Positions 26,509-34,763 of a stretch of DNA of 64,000 nucleotides are shown here, piece after piece (the first letter of the stretch is position 1; the number at the start of each line of letters is the position of its first letter). The DNA is from Romboutsia_C sp015668195 (GTDB lineage Bacteria; Bacillota; Clostridia; Peptostreptococcales; Peptostreptococcaceae), in contig NZ_JADPFC010000001.1 of the NCBI RefSeq assembly GCF_015668195.1, positions 930,001 through 994,000 of the forward strand. Reading direction: 5' to 3'. The notes under the pieces were generated by a model, which was not told where the DNA came from, did not search any database, and was given only the letters and a program-made list of their open reading frames with translations. The translations under genes were made by a program, and so were the position numbers.

Positions 26509-26863
26509 CAAATTTAGTGCTTAGTTAATATTTACAATTACAATATATTTAATTAGTATTTAGGTATTGATGATTTAAGTTTATATATTAGTTAAAGTAA
26601 ATAATATTAATATATTACGAACATTTATATTAAAAATAACCATACTAAGTTATTGAAAAAACTTTGGTATGGTTATTTTTTATACACATATTATCACAAA
26701 GCAATATAACAGAGTATAAATTTTTAATTTAATCAGATTCTATTTGAATTTTAATTATTAGAAATGAACAATAAATATAATAAGTAGATAAATTTATATA
26801 AAAAACTTCATATAAATATACTAAAATATGTAGTATAGAAAACATTTCAGGGTGAGAAACAAA
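26509..26863 (+). other. Intergenic region after the dynamin/HNH cassette
   Basis: A terminator at 26632-26681 is the only clear element in these 355 bases. The rest is AT-rich with no convincing coding signal. Confidence 0.6.
26632..26681 (+). terminator. Terminator of the dynamin/HNH operon
   Basis: A 14-bp stem (AAAAATAACCATAC/GTATGGTTATTTTT) with partial inner pairing is followed by T. It lies about 125 bases after the HNH stop. Confidence 0.85.
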
Positions 26864-27209
26864 GTGCAACCAATACTAGATAGTAATGAAAATTTAATAA
26901 ATAGAATGCAAGAAATACTACAGCAATCTAGATTTCTTTTCTAGATCTGCGACAACTGCACATGTAGTTATGCAACTCAACTCAGAAAATGGAGGTAATA
27001 GAAAGTATATAATGGTACAACTTCCAGAAGCAACAGATGAAAAAAGTGAAGCTTATAAATCAGGATATAAAAATGAAATAGGAAAAGAGCGTATAAGAAG
27101 AGCTGGAGATAAAATACTTAAAGAAAACAAAGATAAAGAAGGAATAGAAAATCTAGATATAGGATTTAAAGTATTTAGAGTAGAAAACTCAAACATAAGA
27201 CTTTACTGA
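26864..27209 (+). pseudogene. Relic of a type III restriction-modification methyltransferase (mod)
   Basis: Two pieces survive. From GTG 26864 (after a GGGTGAG-like site) 24 codons read QPILDSNENLINRMQEIL, as expected for a Mod N-terminus. The frame then shifts to LDFFSRSATTAHVVMQLN and GGNRKYIMVQLPEATDEK, which is the end of the Mod methyltransferase domain (SAM motif FxGSGTTAHAVMQLN), running on to IGKERIRRAGDKI and LDIGFKVF. About 500 residues, including the DPPY motif and target-recognition region, are gone, and the C-terminus is cut. No res subunit remains. It marks this interval as a former defence locus. Confidence 0.75.
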
Positions 27210-27695
27210 ATATATATTCGAACACAGGAAATAACTTTTTTTCAATCTACATGATTAATATAATGATAGTCTTTATATAGTACATTTTTTAAATGTAAGT
27301 GTCTTCTCTTTAAGACGAATTATAAATCAGAATCTAAATATAAATGTATGTATAAATGACAAGAAAAACCGAGTTTATATTTTTGGACCTCTCATAAATA
27401 TACGTAATTATACGAATTATATATATTTATGTATTTCAATTTAATTTTATTTTCCATAGTAACAAATCATAGAAATTTTTCATAGTATTTAGTAACACTA
27501 TTAAAAACTCCCTACAATAATCTTAAGACAAGAGTTATCTAGATTTTTCAAAGATAAAACCAATAATTTAACTTAATGTAGGCTAGTTATGATAGTTAAT
27601 AAAGTGACTTAGGTTTAAGTCACTTTATTTTTTGAATTTTATCTTTAGCTAGTACATATATATAATTATATAAATATTAAGGGAGGAGAGAAGTT
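27210..27695 (+). other. Intergenic region before the MotA-like gene
   Basis: These 486 bases have no intact ORF. A terminator hairpin lies at 27601-27633; since no gene ends just before it, it probably once served the lost restriction genes. I see no recognisable remains of the res gene. Confidence 0.6.
27601..27633 (+). terminator. Orphan terminator upstream of the MotA-like gene
   Basis: An 11-bp stem (AAAGTGACTTA/TAAGTCACTTT) is followed by ATTTTTT. Confidence 0.85.
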
Positions 27696-29096
27696 TTGAA
27701 TAGTTTACTTATAAATATATTAACAGTTTTCTTTGTTTTAGTAATACTTATTTATAGCATTATAAATATAATCTTAAATAAGGCTTTATATAATCATATA
27801 AATAATGATTATATAAATTTAAATGAGCATAATCAAAGAAGTATGATGTATAAATCTATAAAAGAGAAATATAATTTATATTTACTAGAAAATAGCCATG
27901 CTCAAGTTAATATAACTACATTTATTGAGGAAATTTGTTCTAATTTAACATTTAAAAAGAGATATGTACTTGATAATATTAAATCAATAAAGAACTCATC
28001 ATCCAACTGTATATTACTTGGTGTATTAGGAACCTTTGTTGGGCTTTCGTTAATGCTTTTAAGTATAAATACTAGTGATATAATAAATTCACTTCCTCAA
28101 ACTATAAGTTCGATGCAAACTGCATTTATAACTAGTATTTGTGGAATAGTTAGCTCTATTGTATTAAATGCCATACTTTCTCATAATGATTGTGAACAAA
28201 TATTAACTATGTTTATGTTAAAATGTGAAAATTTACTAACTTCTGATATAACTCATAATAAATCTAAGGACTTAGATAATAAAATAGAAGATGTAAAAGA
28301 TACTATAAAGCAAATTAGCAAATCAATAGAATCTATAGAGAAGTTTGATGATATATCAAAAGATTTAAATAAATTTAATAAAGACTTTATAAACAGTATA
28401 AAAACGTTAGAGAACTTACTTCTAGGATCTTCAGATTCTATAAGAGTATTTGATCAAGATATTAGAAAATTAGATAAACAATTTAATATATTGAATATAA
28501 AATTTAGTAAATTATTTGACAAATATGATGTTCAAGAGGATATAAATAAAGAAATATTATTAGATATAAAACTTACTTCTAAAAATATAAATGAGTCTGT
28601 TGAAAATCAATACAAAATGAGAGAGTTTTTAAGAAGCTTATCTGCTAACTTCGCTTTATATGAAAGAACTGCTCAAGACTTATTAGTTAAACTTGTAGAT
28701 TATGAAAAAAATCTATCTAATATGCAAGGTAACATAAATAAGGAGCAAATAAACCTAGATCAAACAGTAAAACATTTAGCATCTGTAATAGCAATTTCAA
28801 GTCAAGATATAGATGAAAAATTGAATATGATATTTGATTACATAGAAATTTATAAAGAAGCTGTAGCTATGGATTATATGAAAGAAGATAAATATAAGCC
28901 TGAAAATCAAGAAGAAATTTATGATATAGAAGAAAGTGATTCTAATTATAGTAAATCTAGTGAGTTATTAAGAACTTCAGATGTATCAAGAAAGAAAAGA
29001 CAAAATAAGTTCATATCTATAGATTCAAAAAAAAGAAATAAATTAAGTAAATCATCTTTAAATAAATTAATTGGAGATGGTAAAGATGATAAATAA
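27696..29096 (+). CDS. MotA/TolQ/ExbB-like proton channel protein with coiled-coil tail (ZorA-like)
   Basis: This 466-residue protein has an N-terminal membrane helix (4-28), a cytoplasmic segment, and two helices typical of MotA/ExbB (CILLGVLGTFVGLSLMLLSI at 105-124 and ISSMQTAFITSICGIVSSIV at 137-156). A tail of about 300 residues, mostly predicted coiled coil, follows. The long tail resembles ZorA of the Zorya anti-phage system more than MotA or ExbB, which lack it. GGGAGGAG is 7 bases before a TTG start. The next gene overlaps it by 11 bases and encodes the OmpA/MotB-like partner. Confidence 0.8.
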   Translation: MNSLLINILTVFFVLVILIYSIINIILNKALYNHINNDYINLNEHNQRSMMYKSIKEKYNLYLLENSHAQVNITTFIEEICSNLTFKKRYVLDNIKSIKNSSSNCILLGVLGTFVGLSLMLLSINTSDIINSLPQTISSMQTAFITSICGIVSSIVLNAILSHNDCEQILTMFMLKCENLLTSDITHNKSKDLDNKIEDVKDTIKQISKSIESIEKFDDISKDLNKFNKDFINSIKTLENLLLGSSDSIRVFDQDIRKLDKQFNILNIKFSKLFDKYDVQEDINKEILLDIKLTSKNINESVENQYKMREFLRSLSANFALYERTAQDLLVKLVDYEKNLSNMQGNINKEQINLDQTVKHLASVIAISSQDIDEKLNMIFDYIEIYKEAVAMDYMKEDKYKPENQEEIYDIEESDSNYSKSSELLRTSDVSRKKRQNKFISIDSKKRNKLSKSSLNKLIGDGKDDK

Positions 29097-29709
29097 GTAT
29101 AGAAGAACTATTAATAAAGAATTTGAAAAGAGTAGCTTTTGGCCAACTTTTACAGATATGATAGCAACTGTATTGATGGTTATAATGCTCATACTTTTTA
29201 GTAGTGAATCTATAACAGGTTCAGTTGAAAAAGATTTAGCAAAAAATATAAATGATTCAGTTAAAAATACATTAATAAATCAAGGATTAGATGTATCAGT
29301 TGATGAAAATAACGGATTAGTAACTTTTGGTGAAAGTACTATGTTTGATGTAGATAGTTATGAGTTAAAGCAAGAAGCTAAAGAGATGCTTAAAATATTT
29401 ATTCCAAGGTACGTAGAAGCTCTTTATAGTGATTACGATGGTAATATATCAAAAATAGTAATAAAAGGTCATACAGATGATGTGGGGAGTTATTTGTATA
29501 ATCTAGACCTATCTCAAAAAAGGGCTTATAGTGTAGCTACATTTATAGTAGGTGAGGAAATTGGAGATTATAAATATAAAGATAAGGTATTAAAGGATAT
29601 CGAAGCTATAGGTAGATCTGAGGCTGAGCTTATAAAAAATACCGATGGTACTATAAATAAAGATGCATCAAGAAGAGTAGAGTTAATGTATGAGATTGAT
29701 GTTGATTAA
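29086..29709 (+). CDS. OmpA/MotB-like stator partner (ZorB-like)
   Basis: This 207-residue protein has a short cytoplasmic N-terminus, one membrane helix (FTDMIATVLMVIMLILF) with an Asp at its entry as in proton-conducting stators, and an OmpA peptidoglycan-binding domain (about 85-205; KGHTDDVGSYLYNLDLSQKR). With the preceding gene it would form a 5:2 proton-driven motor anchored to the cell wall. GGAGATGG within the upstream gene points to ATG 29086 rather than TTG 29071. The overlap implies translational coupling. No ZorC, ZorD or ZorE is present. Confidence 0.85.
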   Translation: MINKYRRTINKEFEKSSFWPTFTDMIATVLMVIMLILFSSESITGSVEKDLAKNINDSVKNTLINQGLDVSVDENNGLVTFGESTMFDVDSYELKQEAKEMLKIFIPRYVEALYSDYDGNISKIVIKGHTDDVGSYLYNLDLSQKRAYSVATFIVGEEIGDYKYKDKVLKDIEAIGRSEAELIKNTDGTINKDASRRVELMYEIDVD

Positions 29710-29710
29710 C

Positions 29711-29737
29711 AAAAAGGTGGATATAAACCACCTTTTT
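29711..29737. terminator. Bidirectional terminator after the motor pair
   Basis: A stem (AAAAAGGTGG/CCACCTTTTT) lies between convergent genes. Confidence 0.88.
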
Positions 29738-29743
29738 ATAATT

Positions 29744-30202
29744 TTACATATCAAAGATATCTATTAACCATTTAGAACTATGATTATCTCGGCAAAGGTA
29801 TATCCAAGACTCATATGTATTATTTATATTTTTAGGAGTAGTATAATCAATTTTGTACTTAACTTTATAGATTCTAATATTGTCGATGCTTTTTTTGCTA
29901 TATTTTGTGTATGATTTTAGTAAACTATTGTTTGTTTCTCGTTCTAGTGATTTTAATGTGATTTTATCTATATAATTTAATTTAGAACTTAAAAAATTAA
30001 TTTCATCTTGATCTGTAATGATTTGATTTATTTTAGATATGTCTTTTTTATTAATTGAGTCAAAATATTCATTTACAACTTCTCTAGAAGTATCATTTTT
30101 TTCTATACCTTCGGACTTTATCGTTGCTAAAAAAGAAAATATAAGCATAGGTATTAAAAGTAATAATGCTAATGTTTGGTTACTCTTAGTTTTATTTTTT
30201 AT
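29744..30202 (-). CDS. Membrane-anchored NTF2-like/DUF4829-type protein with probable ATA start
   Basis: The frame encodes an N-terminal hydrophobic anchor (QTLALLLLIPMLIFSFLA) and a domain of about 115 residues (EVVNEYFDSINKKD ... WLIDIFDM) of the kind found in small clostridial DUF4829/NTF2-like proteins. A perfect AGGAGGTG lies five bases before an ATA codon (30200-30202), and the anchor begins right after it. The first ATG (30148) would cut the membrane segment in half and has no site. So either ATA is used as a rare start or an ATG was recently mutated. The length is 152 residues from ATA, 134 from ATG. Confidence 0.6.
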   Translation of the reverse strand: MKNKTKSNQTLALLLLIPMLIFSFLATIKSEGIEKNDTSREVVNEYFDSINKKDISKINQIITDQDEINFLSSKLNYIDKITLKSLERETNNSLLKSYTKYSKKSIDNIRIYKVKYKIDYTTPKNINNTYESWIYLCRDNHSSKWLIDIFDM

Positions 30203-30363
30203 GAAATCACCTCCTAAATTAACAATTCTAATTAAATAAATGCTTAAATTTAGTTATTTATTCCTGGAAAAGGTATATCTAATTATAGTATACTATCATA
30301 TAAGCTAAAAATAAATTATAAGTTAAAATTTATTAATACTTGATATTTTAAGGAGGCTAAAAT

Positions 30364-31077
30364 ATGAATAACACACCAACAGCACATAATAATGCAAAGC
30401 TAGGAGATATAGCAGAGACTATATTACTTCCTGGAGATCCACTAAGAGCTAAATTTATAGCAGAAAATTTTTTAGAAGATGTAATTGAATATAATACTGT
30501 TAGAGGTATGTTTGGATATACAGGATATTATAAAGGCAGAAGAATATCTGTACAGGGAAGTGGTATGGGCATACCATCAATAGGAATTTACTCTTATGAA
30601 TTAATACATTTTTATGGAGTTAAAAATCTTATAAGAATTGGCTCAGCAGGAGCAATAAATGAAAAATTAAATTTACATGATATTGTAATAGGAATGGGCG
30701 CTTGTACTGATTCAAATTTTGCATCACAATATAATTTACCAGGTTCATATGCTCCAATAGCAAGTTATAAATTACTACAAAAAGCAGTAAATATAGCTAA
30801 TGATAAGGGGACTACAGTAACTGTTGGAAATATACTTTCAAGCGATGTATTTTATTCTGATACAGGACTAAGTAATTTAGAAAAATGGAAGAAGATGGGT
30901 GTGCTATGTGTAGAAATGGAAGCAGCGGGTCTTTATATGAATGCTGCTAGAGCAGGAGTTAATGCACTTACTATACTTACAATATCAGATTGTCCTTTTA
31001 CTGGAGAAGAGTGTTCATCTCATGATAGACAAGTAGCATTTACGAAGATGATGGAAATTGCGTTAGAATTAGCTTAA
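30364..31077 (+). CDS. deoD: Purine-nucleoside phosphorylase, DeoD type
   Basis: This 237-residue enzyme splits purine nucleosides with phosphate to free base and (deoxy)ribose-1-phosphate. The hexameric-type signature is visible: LLPGDPLRAKFIAENFL at the start, GSGMGIPS, RIGSAGA, the VEMEAAGLY substrate loop and SDCPF with the general-acid Asp. AAGGAGG precedes ATG. It could work with add in purine salvage, but here it is unlinked to the riboswitch and monocistronic. Confidence 0.95.
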   Translation: MNNTPTAHNNAKLGDIAETILLPGDPLRAKFIAENFLEDVIEYNTVRGMFGYTGYYKGRRISVQGSGMGIPSIGIYSYELIHFYGVKNLIRIGSAGAINEKLNLHDIVIGMGACTDSNFASQYNLPGSYAPIASYKLLQKAVNIANDKGTTVTVGNILSSDVFYSDTGLSNLEKWKKMGVLCVEMEAAGLYMNAARAGVNALTILTISDCPFTGEECSSHDRQVAFTKMMEIALELA

Positions 31078-31095
31078 ATATTAAATTTTCAATCA

Positions 31096-31137
31096 TAAAT
31101 AAAAGATATGGCTGTAGTACCATATCTTTTATTTATT
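31096..31137 (+). terminator. Terminator after deoD
   Basis: A 15-17 bp stem (ATAAATAAAAGATATGG and complement) ends in a T-rich arm; its A/T flanks could let it serve lexA as well. Confidence 0.85.
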
Positions 31138-31155
31138 TAAAAACACTTAAATTTA

Positions 31156-31785
31156 TTATAATACTCTAAATACACCTGTAACAATTCCTATAACCTGTAC
31201 ATCTCTAGATGTTAGAACTATTGGTTCCATAAAATCATTTTGAGGTATTAGTCTAATAACATCTCCATCTTTTTCAAATGTCTTTACTGTAGCATACTCA
31301 TTATGAATAAGAGCTACTACTATCTCAGAGCCAACAGCAGTATTTTTTCTATCCACAATAACATAATCTCCATTTAAAATACCTGCATTAACCATACTAT
31401 CACCTTTAACTTTTAAAACAAAGTTATTGCTACCTTTAACTAAGTTAGCTGGTAATGTTATGTACTCTTCTATATTTTGTTTTGCAAGTATTGGTAGTCC
31501 TGCTGTAATTTGTCCAACCAAAGGAAGATTTAACATTTCTGGAGTAGGAAAATCTGATTCGAATCCAGCTTTATCTAAAACTTCTATAGCTCTTGGTTTA
31601 GTAGCATCTCTTCTTATATACCCTAATTTCTCAAGCTTATTTAAATGTGCATGTACAGTAGAAGTTGATTTTAACCCTACAGCATCACATGTTTCCCTAA
31701 CTGATGGTGGATATCCCTTTGAGGCTATCTGATCTTTTATAAATTCTAATATTAATATTTGCTTACTACTCAAATCTATATACAT
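31156..31785 (-). CDS. lexA: LexA repressor
   Basis: This 209-residue protein represses SOS genes and cleaves itself when RecA filaments form. It has a winged-helix DNA-binding domain (1-70), the Ala95-Gly96 scissile bond in QITAGLP, the nucleophile Ser130 in KGDSM and the general-base Lys168 in ATVKTF. The start follows GGAAGGAG. Its own promoter carries an SOS box at 31852-31865, implying autoregulation. It faces deoD and lies downstream of a recombinase gene, an order often seen in clostridia. Confidence 0.96.
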   Translation of the reverse strand: MYIDLSSKQILILEFIKDQIASKGYPPSVRETCDAVGLKSTSTVHAHLNKLEKLGYIRRDATKPRAIEVLDKAGFESDFPTPEMLNLPLVGQITAGLPILAKQNIEEYITLPANLVKGSNNFVLKVKGDSMVNAGILNGDYVIVDRKNTAVGSEIVVALIHNEYATVKTFEKDGDVIRLIPQNDFMEPIVLTSRDVQVIGIVTGVFRVL

Positions 31786-31825
31786 AAAATCTCTCCTTCC
31801 TAATCAAATATTGCATTATACTTAT

Positions 31826-31855
31826 ATTGTAGCACAATGTTTCCCTTTTCTCAAA
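31826..31855 (-). promoter_or_regulatory. lexA promoter
   Basis: Read on the minus strand, TACAAT (-10, 31826-31831) follows TTTGAG (-35, 31850-31855) by 18 bases. The -35 overlaps the SOS box. Confidence 0.65.
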
Positions 31856-31865
31856 CATTCGTTCC
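31852..31865 (-). promoter_or_regulatory. SOS box (LexA operator)
   Basis: The minus strand reads GGAACGAATGTTTG, matching the Firmicute LexA consensus GAAC-N4-GTTY. It overlaps the -35 element of lexA, the standard autoregulatory position. Confidence 0.85.
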
Positions 31866-31886
31866 AAAATAAAAGGTATTTACTAT

Positions 31887-33032
31887 TTAATCTAAAGAAG
31901 CTTCTTTTTCATCATCTATCCATTCGAAATTATTTACGATATCTCTTTTAACATGTTTTTTATGTGCAGCATAAAGTTGAGTAGTAGTAACATTGTCATG
32001 ATCCAATAAATTTTGCACATCATATATAGAAAAACCATTTTGGATTAGAGAAGTAGCGGCAGTAGCACGAAGTTTATGAGGGCTATAACCACTATCTCTA
32101 GAGGTTTCCATAGAAATAGACGTATATTTTTTTACAAGTTGTCTGATAGCTTTTGGTGTAATTCTTTTATTTTGTAAAGATAAAAATAAAGCATCTTTGT
32201 ACTCTTCAGCCAGTAATTCATCTTTTGTCCTCTCATTATAAATATAATCCTTAACAACAATTTCACAAGTATGATTAATTGGCATCAAAACTTCTTTACC
32301 TCTTTTTCTATATATTTTAAATTCACCTCTAGAAAAGTTAAAAGAGGAAATATTTAGTTCCCTAAGTTCATTTAATCTAAGGCCATAAGTAACAAATAAA
32401 GCTAAAATAGCCTTATCACGAAGCTTAGTTTTTCTCCAATAAACTTTTTCTTTATCGGTTAACCCATAACCATTTTCAACAGAATCAAGCATTTTAGCGA
32501 CTTCATCTATTTCAAGTCTTTTTATAGCATCTGGTTGAGGTTTAGGAAGTTTAATTGGATTAAAGCCATCAGTTATGTTGCTTTCTAATTGTTCATTTCT
32601 AAACATAAACTTAAACAGAGTAGAGAGAGATGATTTTTTTCTAGCAAGGGCTCTATTGTTGTTTTCATAAATCAAAGTTGTATCTTGGGATGTTTGTTTA
32701 TAATATCTAGTACAATAATCACCTAAAAATAAGTTGACATCTCTTGCTTTAATCAAATTAAATTCTTCTAAGGTAATATCACATATTTCTTTAGCAACTG
32801 TTAGTTCTTGAGATTCAACTAAGTAATTACAGAAAAATTTTATATCTTTTAAATATGCAAGTCGAGTAGAGACAGATACAGATCCTTTTAAATAAACAAA
32901 GTAATCTTTCATAAACTTAGGCAATGATTTTTCTATTATTATACATTCTTCTATAAAATTGTTATCACGTATAACAATGTTATCTGGTTTATCTGATTTA
33001 TTATGTATTTTTAATATTTTTGTATCCTTCAA
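31887..33032 (-). CDS. Tyrosine recombinase, Xer-like
   Basis: This 381-residue protein has an N-terminal SAM-like core-binding domain (about 35-140) and a catalytic domain with Arg in YGLRLNEL, a Lys in KRGKE, HKLR, the LDH variant of the LGH motif and the Tyr nucleophile in TTQLYAAH. A complete R-K-H-R-H-Y set indicates an active enzyme. Xer proteins are usually about 300 residues, so the N-terminus is about 80 longer. Because it lies beside lexA without phage genes, it is more likely a resident chromosome recombinase than a mobile-element integrase. Confidence 0.85.
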   Translation of the reverse strand: MKDTKILKIHNKSDKPDNIVIRDNNFIEECIIIEKSLPKFMKDYFVYLKGSVSVSTRLAYLKDIKFFCNYLVESQELTVAKEICDITLEEFNLIKARDVNLFLGDYCTRYYKQTSQDTTLIYENNNRALARKKSSLSTLFKFMFRNEQLESNITDGFNPIKLPKPQPDAIKRLEIDEVAKMLDSVENGYGLTDKEKVYWRKTKLRDKAILALFVTYGLRLNELRELNISSFNFSRGEFKIYRKRGKEVLMPINHTCEIVVKDYIYNERTKDELLAEEYKDALFLSLQNKRITPKAIRQLVKKYTSISMETSRDSGYSPHKLRATAATSLIQNGFSIYDVQNLLDHDNVTTTQLYAAHKKHVKRDIVNNFEWIDDEKEASLD

Positions 33033-33656
33033 AATTTACCTCCAATTATAAAATAAAAAGTTATTATAACTATAAAATATAATAACACTAGGTTTTTCTT
33101 ATTTCAACTATTCCTAAAATATAAGTATTACTTACAAATTATATTATAAAGAGATTGAGTATAAGCATTTTGAAGCTTAAAATAAAGCATATTAAGTATA
33201 CGTATATAATAGATGAAAAATCGTTCGTTAATACATTATAGTATATTAATTGTAAACTGTAATACGGAAAACTCTTTATAAAAAATATAAACACAAAAAG
33301 AGTATTAATAAGTATTAGCAAATTAATATAAATTAATTAAATCTATACAAGCATAAGTCATAAGTGCAAAGAGTTAAATTTCATAGACCTGCATGCATAA
33401 TATTATTAATTTTAACAACTATTCCCTAAATATACATTTAAAGACTAGTTATATTTTAAAGATTTATAAATATAACCACTACTTCCAATTATTAATATTA
33501 CATTCATTTTAATTTTTACTATTAATATAAATGTGCATTGAATCTGCATGCGTAATTAATAAATGCATTAATTAAATTTATATTAATATATTTTTTATAA
33601 TATTAAATAAAATATACCTATACAATAAAATTTATCATATAGGTATATATGTAAAC
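33033..33656 (+). other. Long AT-rich intergenic region between the recombinase gene and acc operon
   Basis: These 624 bases lack a credible gene; a 60-residue hydrophobic minus-strand ORF has no ribosome site. It contains an inverted repeat at 33521-33587 and weaker palindromes (for example around 33450-33480). It lies downstream of accA and upstream of the recombinase. Confidence 0.6.
33521..33587. repeat. Inverted repeat downstream of accA
   Basis: Arms ATTAATATAAAT (33521-33532) and ATTTATATTAAT (33576-33587) surround a 43-base segment that itself contains GTGCAT/ATGCAT and GCATGC palindromes. Confidence 0.5.
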
Positions 33657-34610
33657 TTATAAACATTTTCCAATTTTTCTATATTTGTCATATCTTTTAG
33701 AAACTATCTCAGTTTCAGTAAGTTTTTCATAGTAACTAAGTCTATCTAGTATAAATTTCTTTATTTTGTCAGCTACTAAATCTACATCTTCTTGAGCACC
33801 GTTTAATGGTTCTTTTATAACTTTATCAATTATTCCAAGTTCATATAGATCTTTACTAGTAAGTTTCATGACTTCACTAGCTTCTTTAGCTTTAGATGAA
33901 TCTTTAAATAATATGCTCGATAGCCCCTCTGGAGAAATGACTGAGTAAACTGAGTGTTCCAACATACATACATCATTTCCAACACCAATTCCGAGTGCTC
34001 CTCCACTTCCCCCTTCTCCGATTATAAAGGATATGATAGGTACTTTAAGTTTGCTCATTTCAAGTAAATTCTTAGCAATAGCTTCACTTTGACCACGTTC
34101 TTCAGCTTCTATACCACAAAATGCCCCAGGCGTATCTATAAATGTAATTATAGGTCTTTTAAATTTTTCAGCTTGTTTCATAAGCCTAAGGGCCTTTCTA
34201 TATCCTTCTGGATGAGGCATTCCAAAGTTTCTTTTAATATTTTCATGAACATCATTTCCTTTTTGATGCCCTACAATGGTAACCTTAAAATCATTTATAT
34301 TACCTATCCCTCCTATTATGGATGGATCATCTTTAAAAAGTCTATCTCCATGAAGTTCTATAAAATTAGAACAAATTCTATCAATGTAGTCTTTTGTTGT
34401 AGGTCTTTTTATATCTCTACTTAAACAAACTTTTTCATAAGCTGCTAAATTAATATTAGCTTCATCTTTTAATTTACTTAGCTTTTCTTCTAATTCTCTT
34501 ATTTGATCACTTAAATCCATTTGATTAGCTTTAGATATTTCGGTTAAATTACTTATATCTGCCTTTAATCCCTGTATTTTTTTATTTATGTCAATGGTAT
34601 TTATATTCAT
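33657..34610 (-). CDS. accA: Acetyl-CoA carboxylase carboxyltransferase subunit alpha
   Basis: This 317-residue subunit carries the family blocks FIELHGDRLFKDDPSIIGG, GMPHPEGYRKALRLM, FIDTPGAFCG and GEGGSGGALGIGVG, which form the biotin/acetyl-CoA site together with AccD. It completes malonyl-CoA synthesis, the first step of fatty-acid formation. It is the last gene of accB-C-D-A. The 153-base gap from accD is the widest in the operon and contains a terminator-like hairpin. Confidence 0.95.
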   Translation of the reverse strand: MNINTIDINKKIQGLKADISNLTEISKANQMDLSDQIRELEEKLSKLKDEANINLAAYEKVCLSRDIKRPTTKDYIDRICSNFIELHGDRLFKDDPSIIGGIGNINDFKVTIVGHQKGNDVHENIKRNFGMPHPEGYRKALRLMKQAEKFKRPIITFIDTPGAFCGIEAEERGQSEAIAKNLLEMSKLKVPIISFIIGEGGSGGALGIGVGNDVCMLEHSVYSVISPEGLSSILFKDSSKAKEASEVMKLTSKDLYELGIIDKVIKEPLNGAQEDVDLVADKIKKFILDRLSYYEKLTETEIVSKRYDKYRKIGKCL

Positions 34611-34719
34611 TTTATTCCTCCATATAGGTATATTCTATAAAAACTTCATTACTTTAATTTTGAATTAGATATTTAGCTTGAATGTAAATATTCATTTAAT
34701 TTAATATTTATCTGTAAAA

Positions 34720-34750
34720 AATTAACGAATAAATTTTTTATTTATTCGCT
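34720..34750 (-). terminator. Hairpin between accD and accA, possible attenuator
   Basis: Minus strand: GCGAATAAAT pairs with ATTTATTCGT, followed by TAATTTTTT. It could partially terminate transcription inside the operon and lower accA relative to accD. Confidence 0.6.
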
Positions 34751-34763
34751 AACTTCTATTTAT

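Noticed and set aside
21660..26625. Imperfect similarity between the flanks of the dynamin cassette (around 21700-21840 and 26570-26625)
   Set aside because: Short matches such as TAGTTAA and TAAATAATATT occur with gaps in very AT-rich sequence; not strong enough to be called target-site duplications or att sites.
27696..29709. A complete Zorya system
   Set aside because: Only the ZorA/ZorB-like pair is present. No ZorC, ZorD helicase or ZorE nuclease lies within the window near it, so it is reported as an orphan motor instead.
33139..33321. A 60-residue hydrophobic minus-strand ORF in the gap before the acc operon
   Set aside because: No ribosome binding site, very low-complexity Ile/Leu/Phe/Tyr composition typical of AT-rich noncoding DNA.
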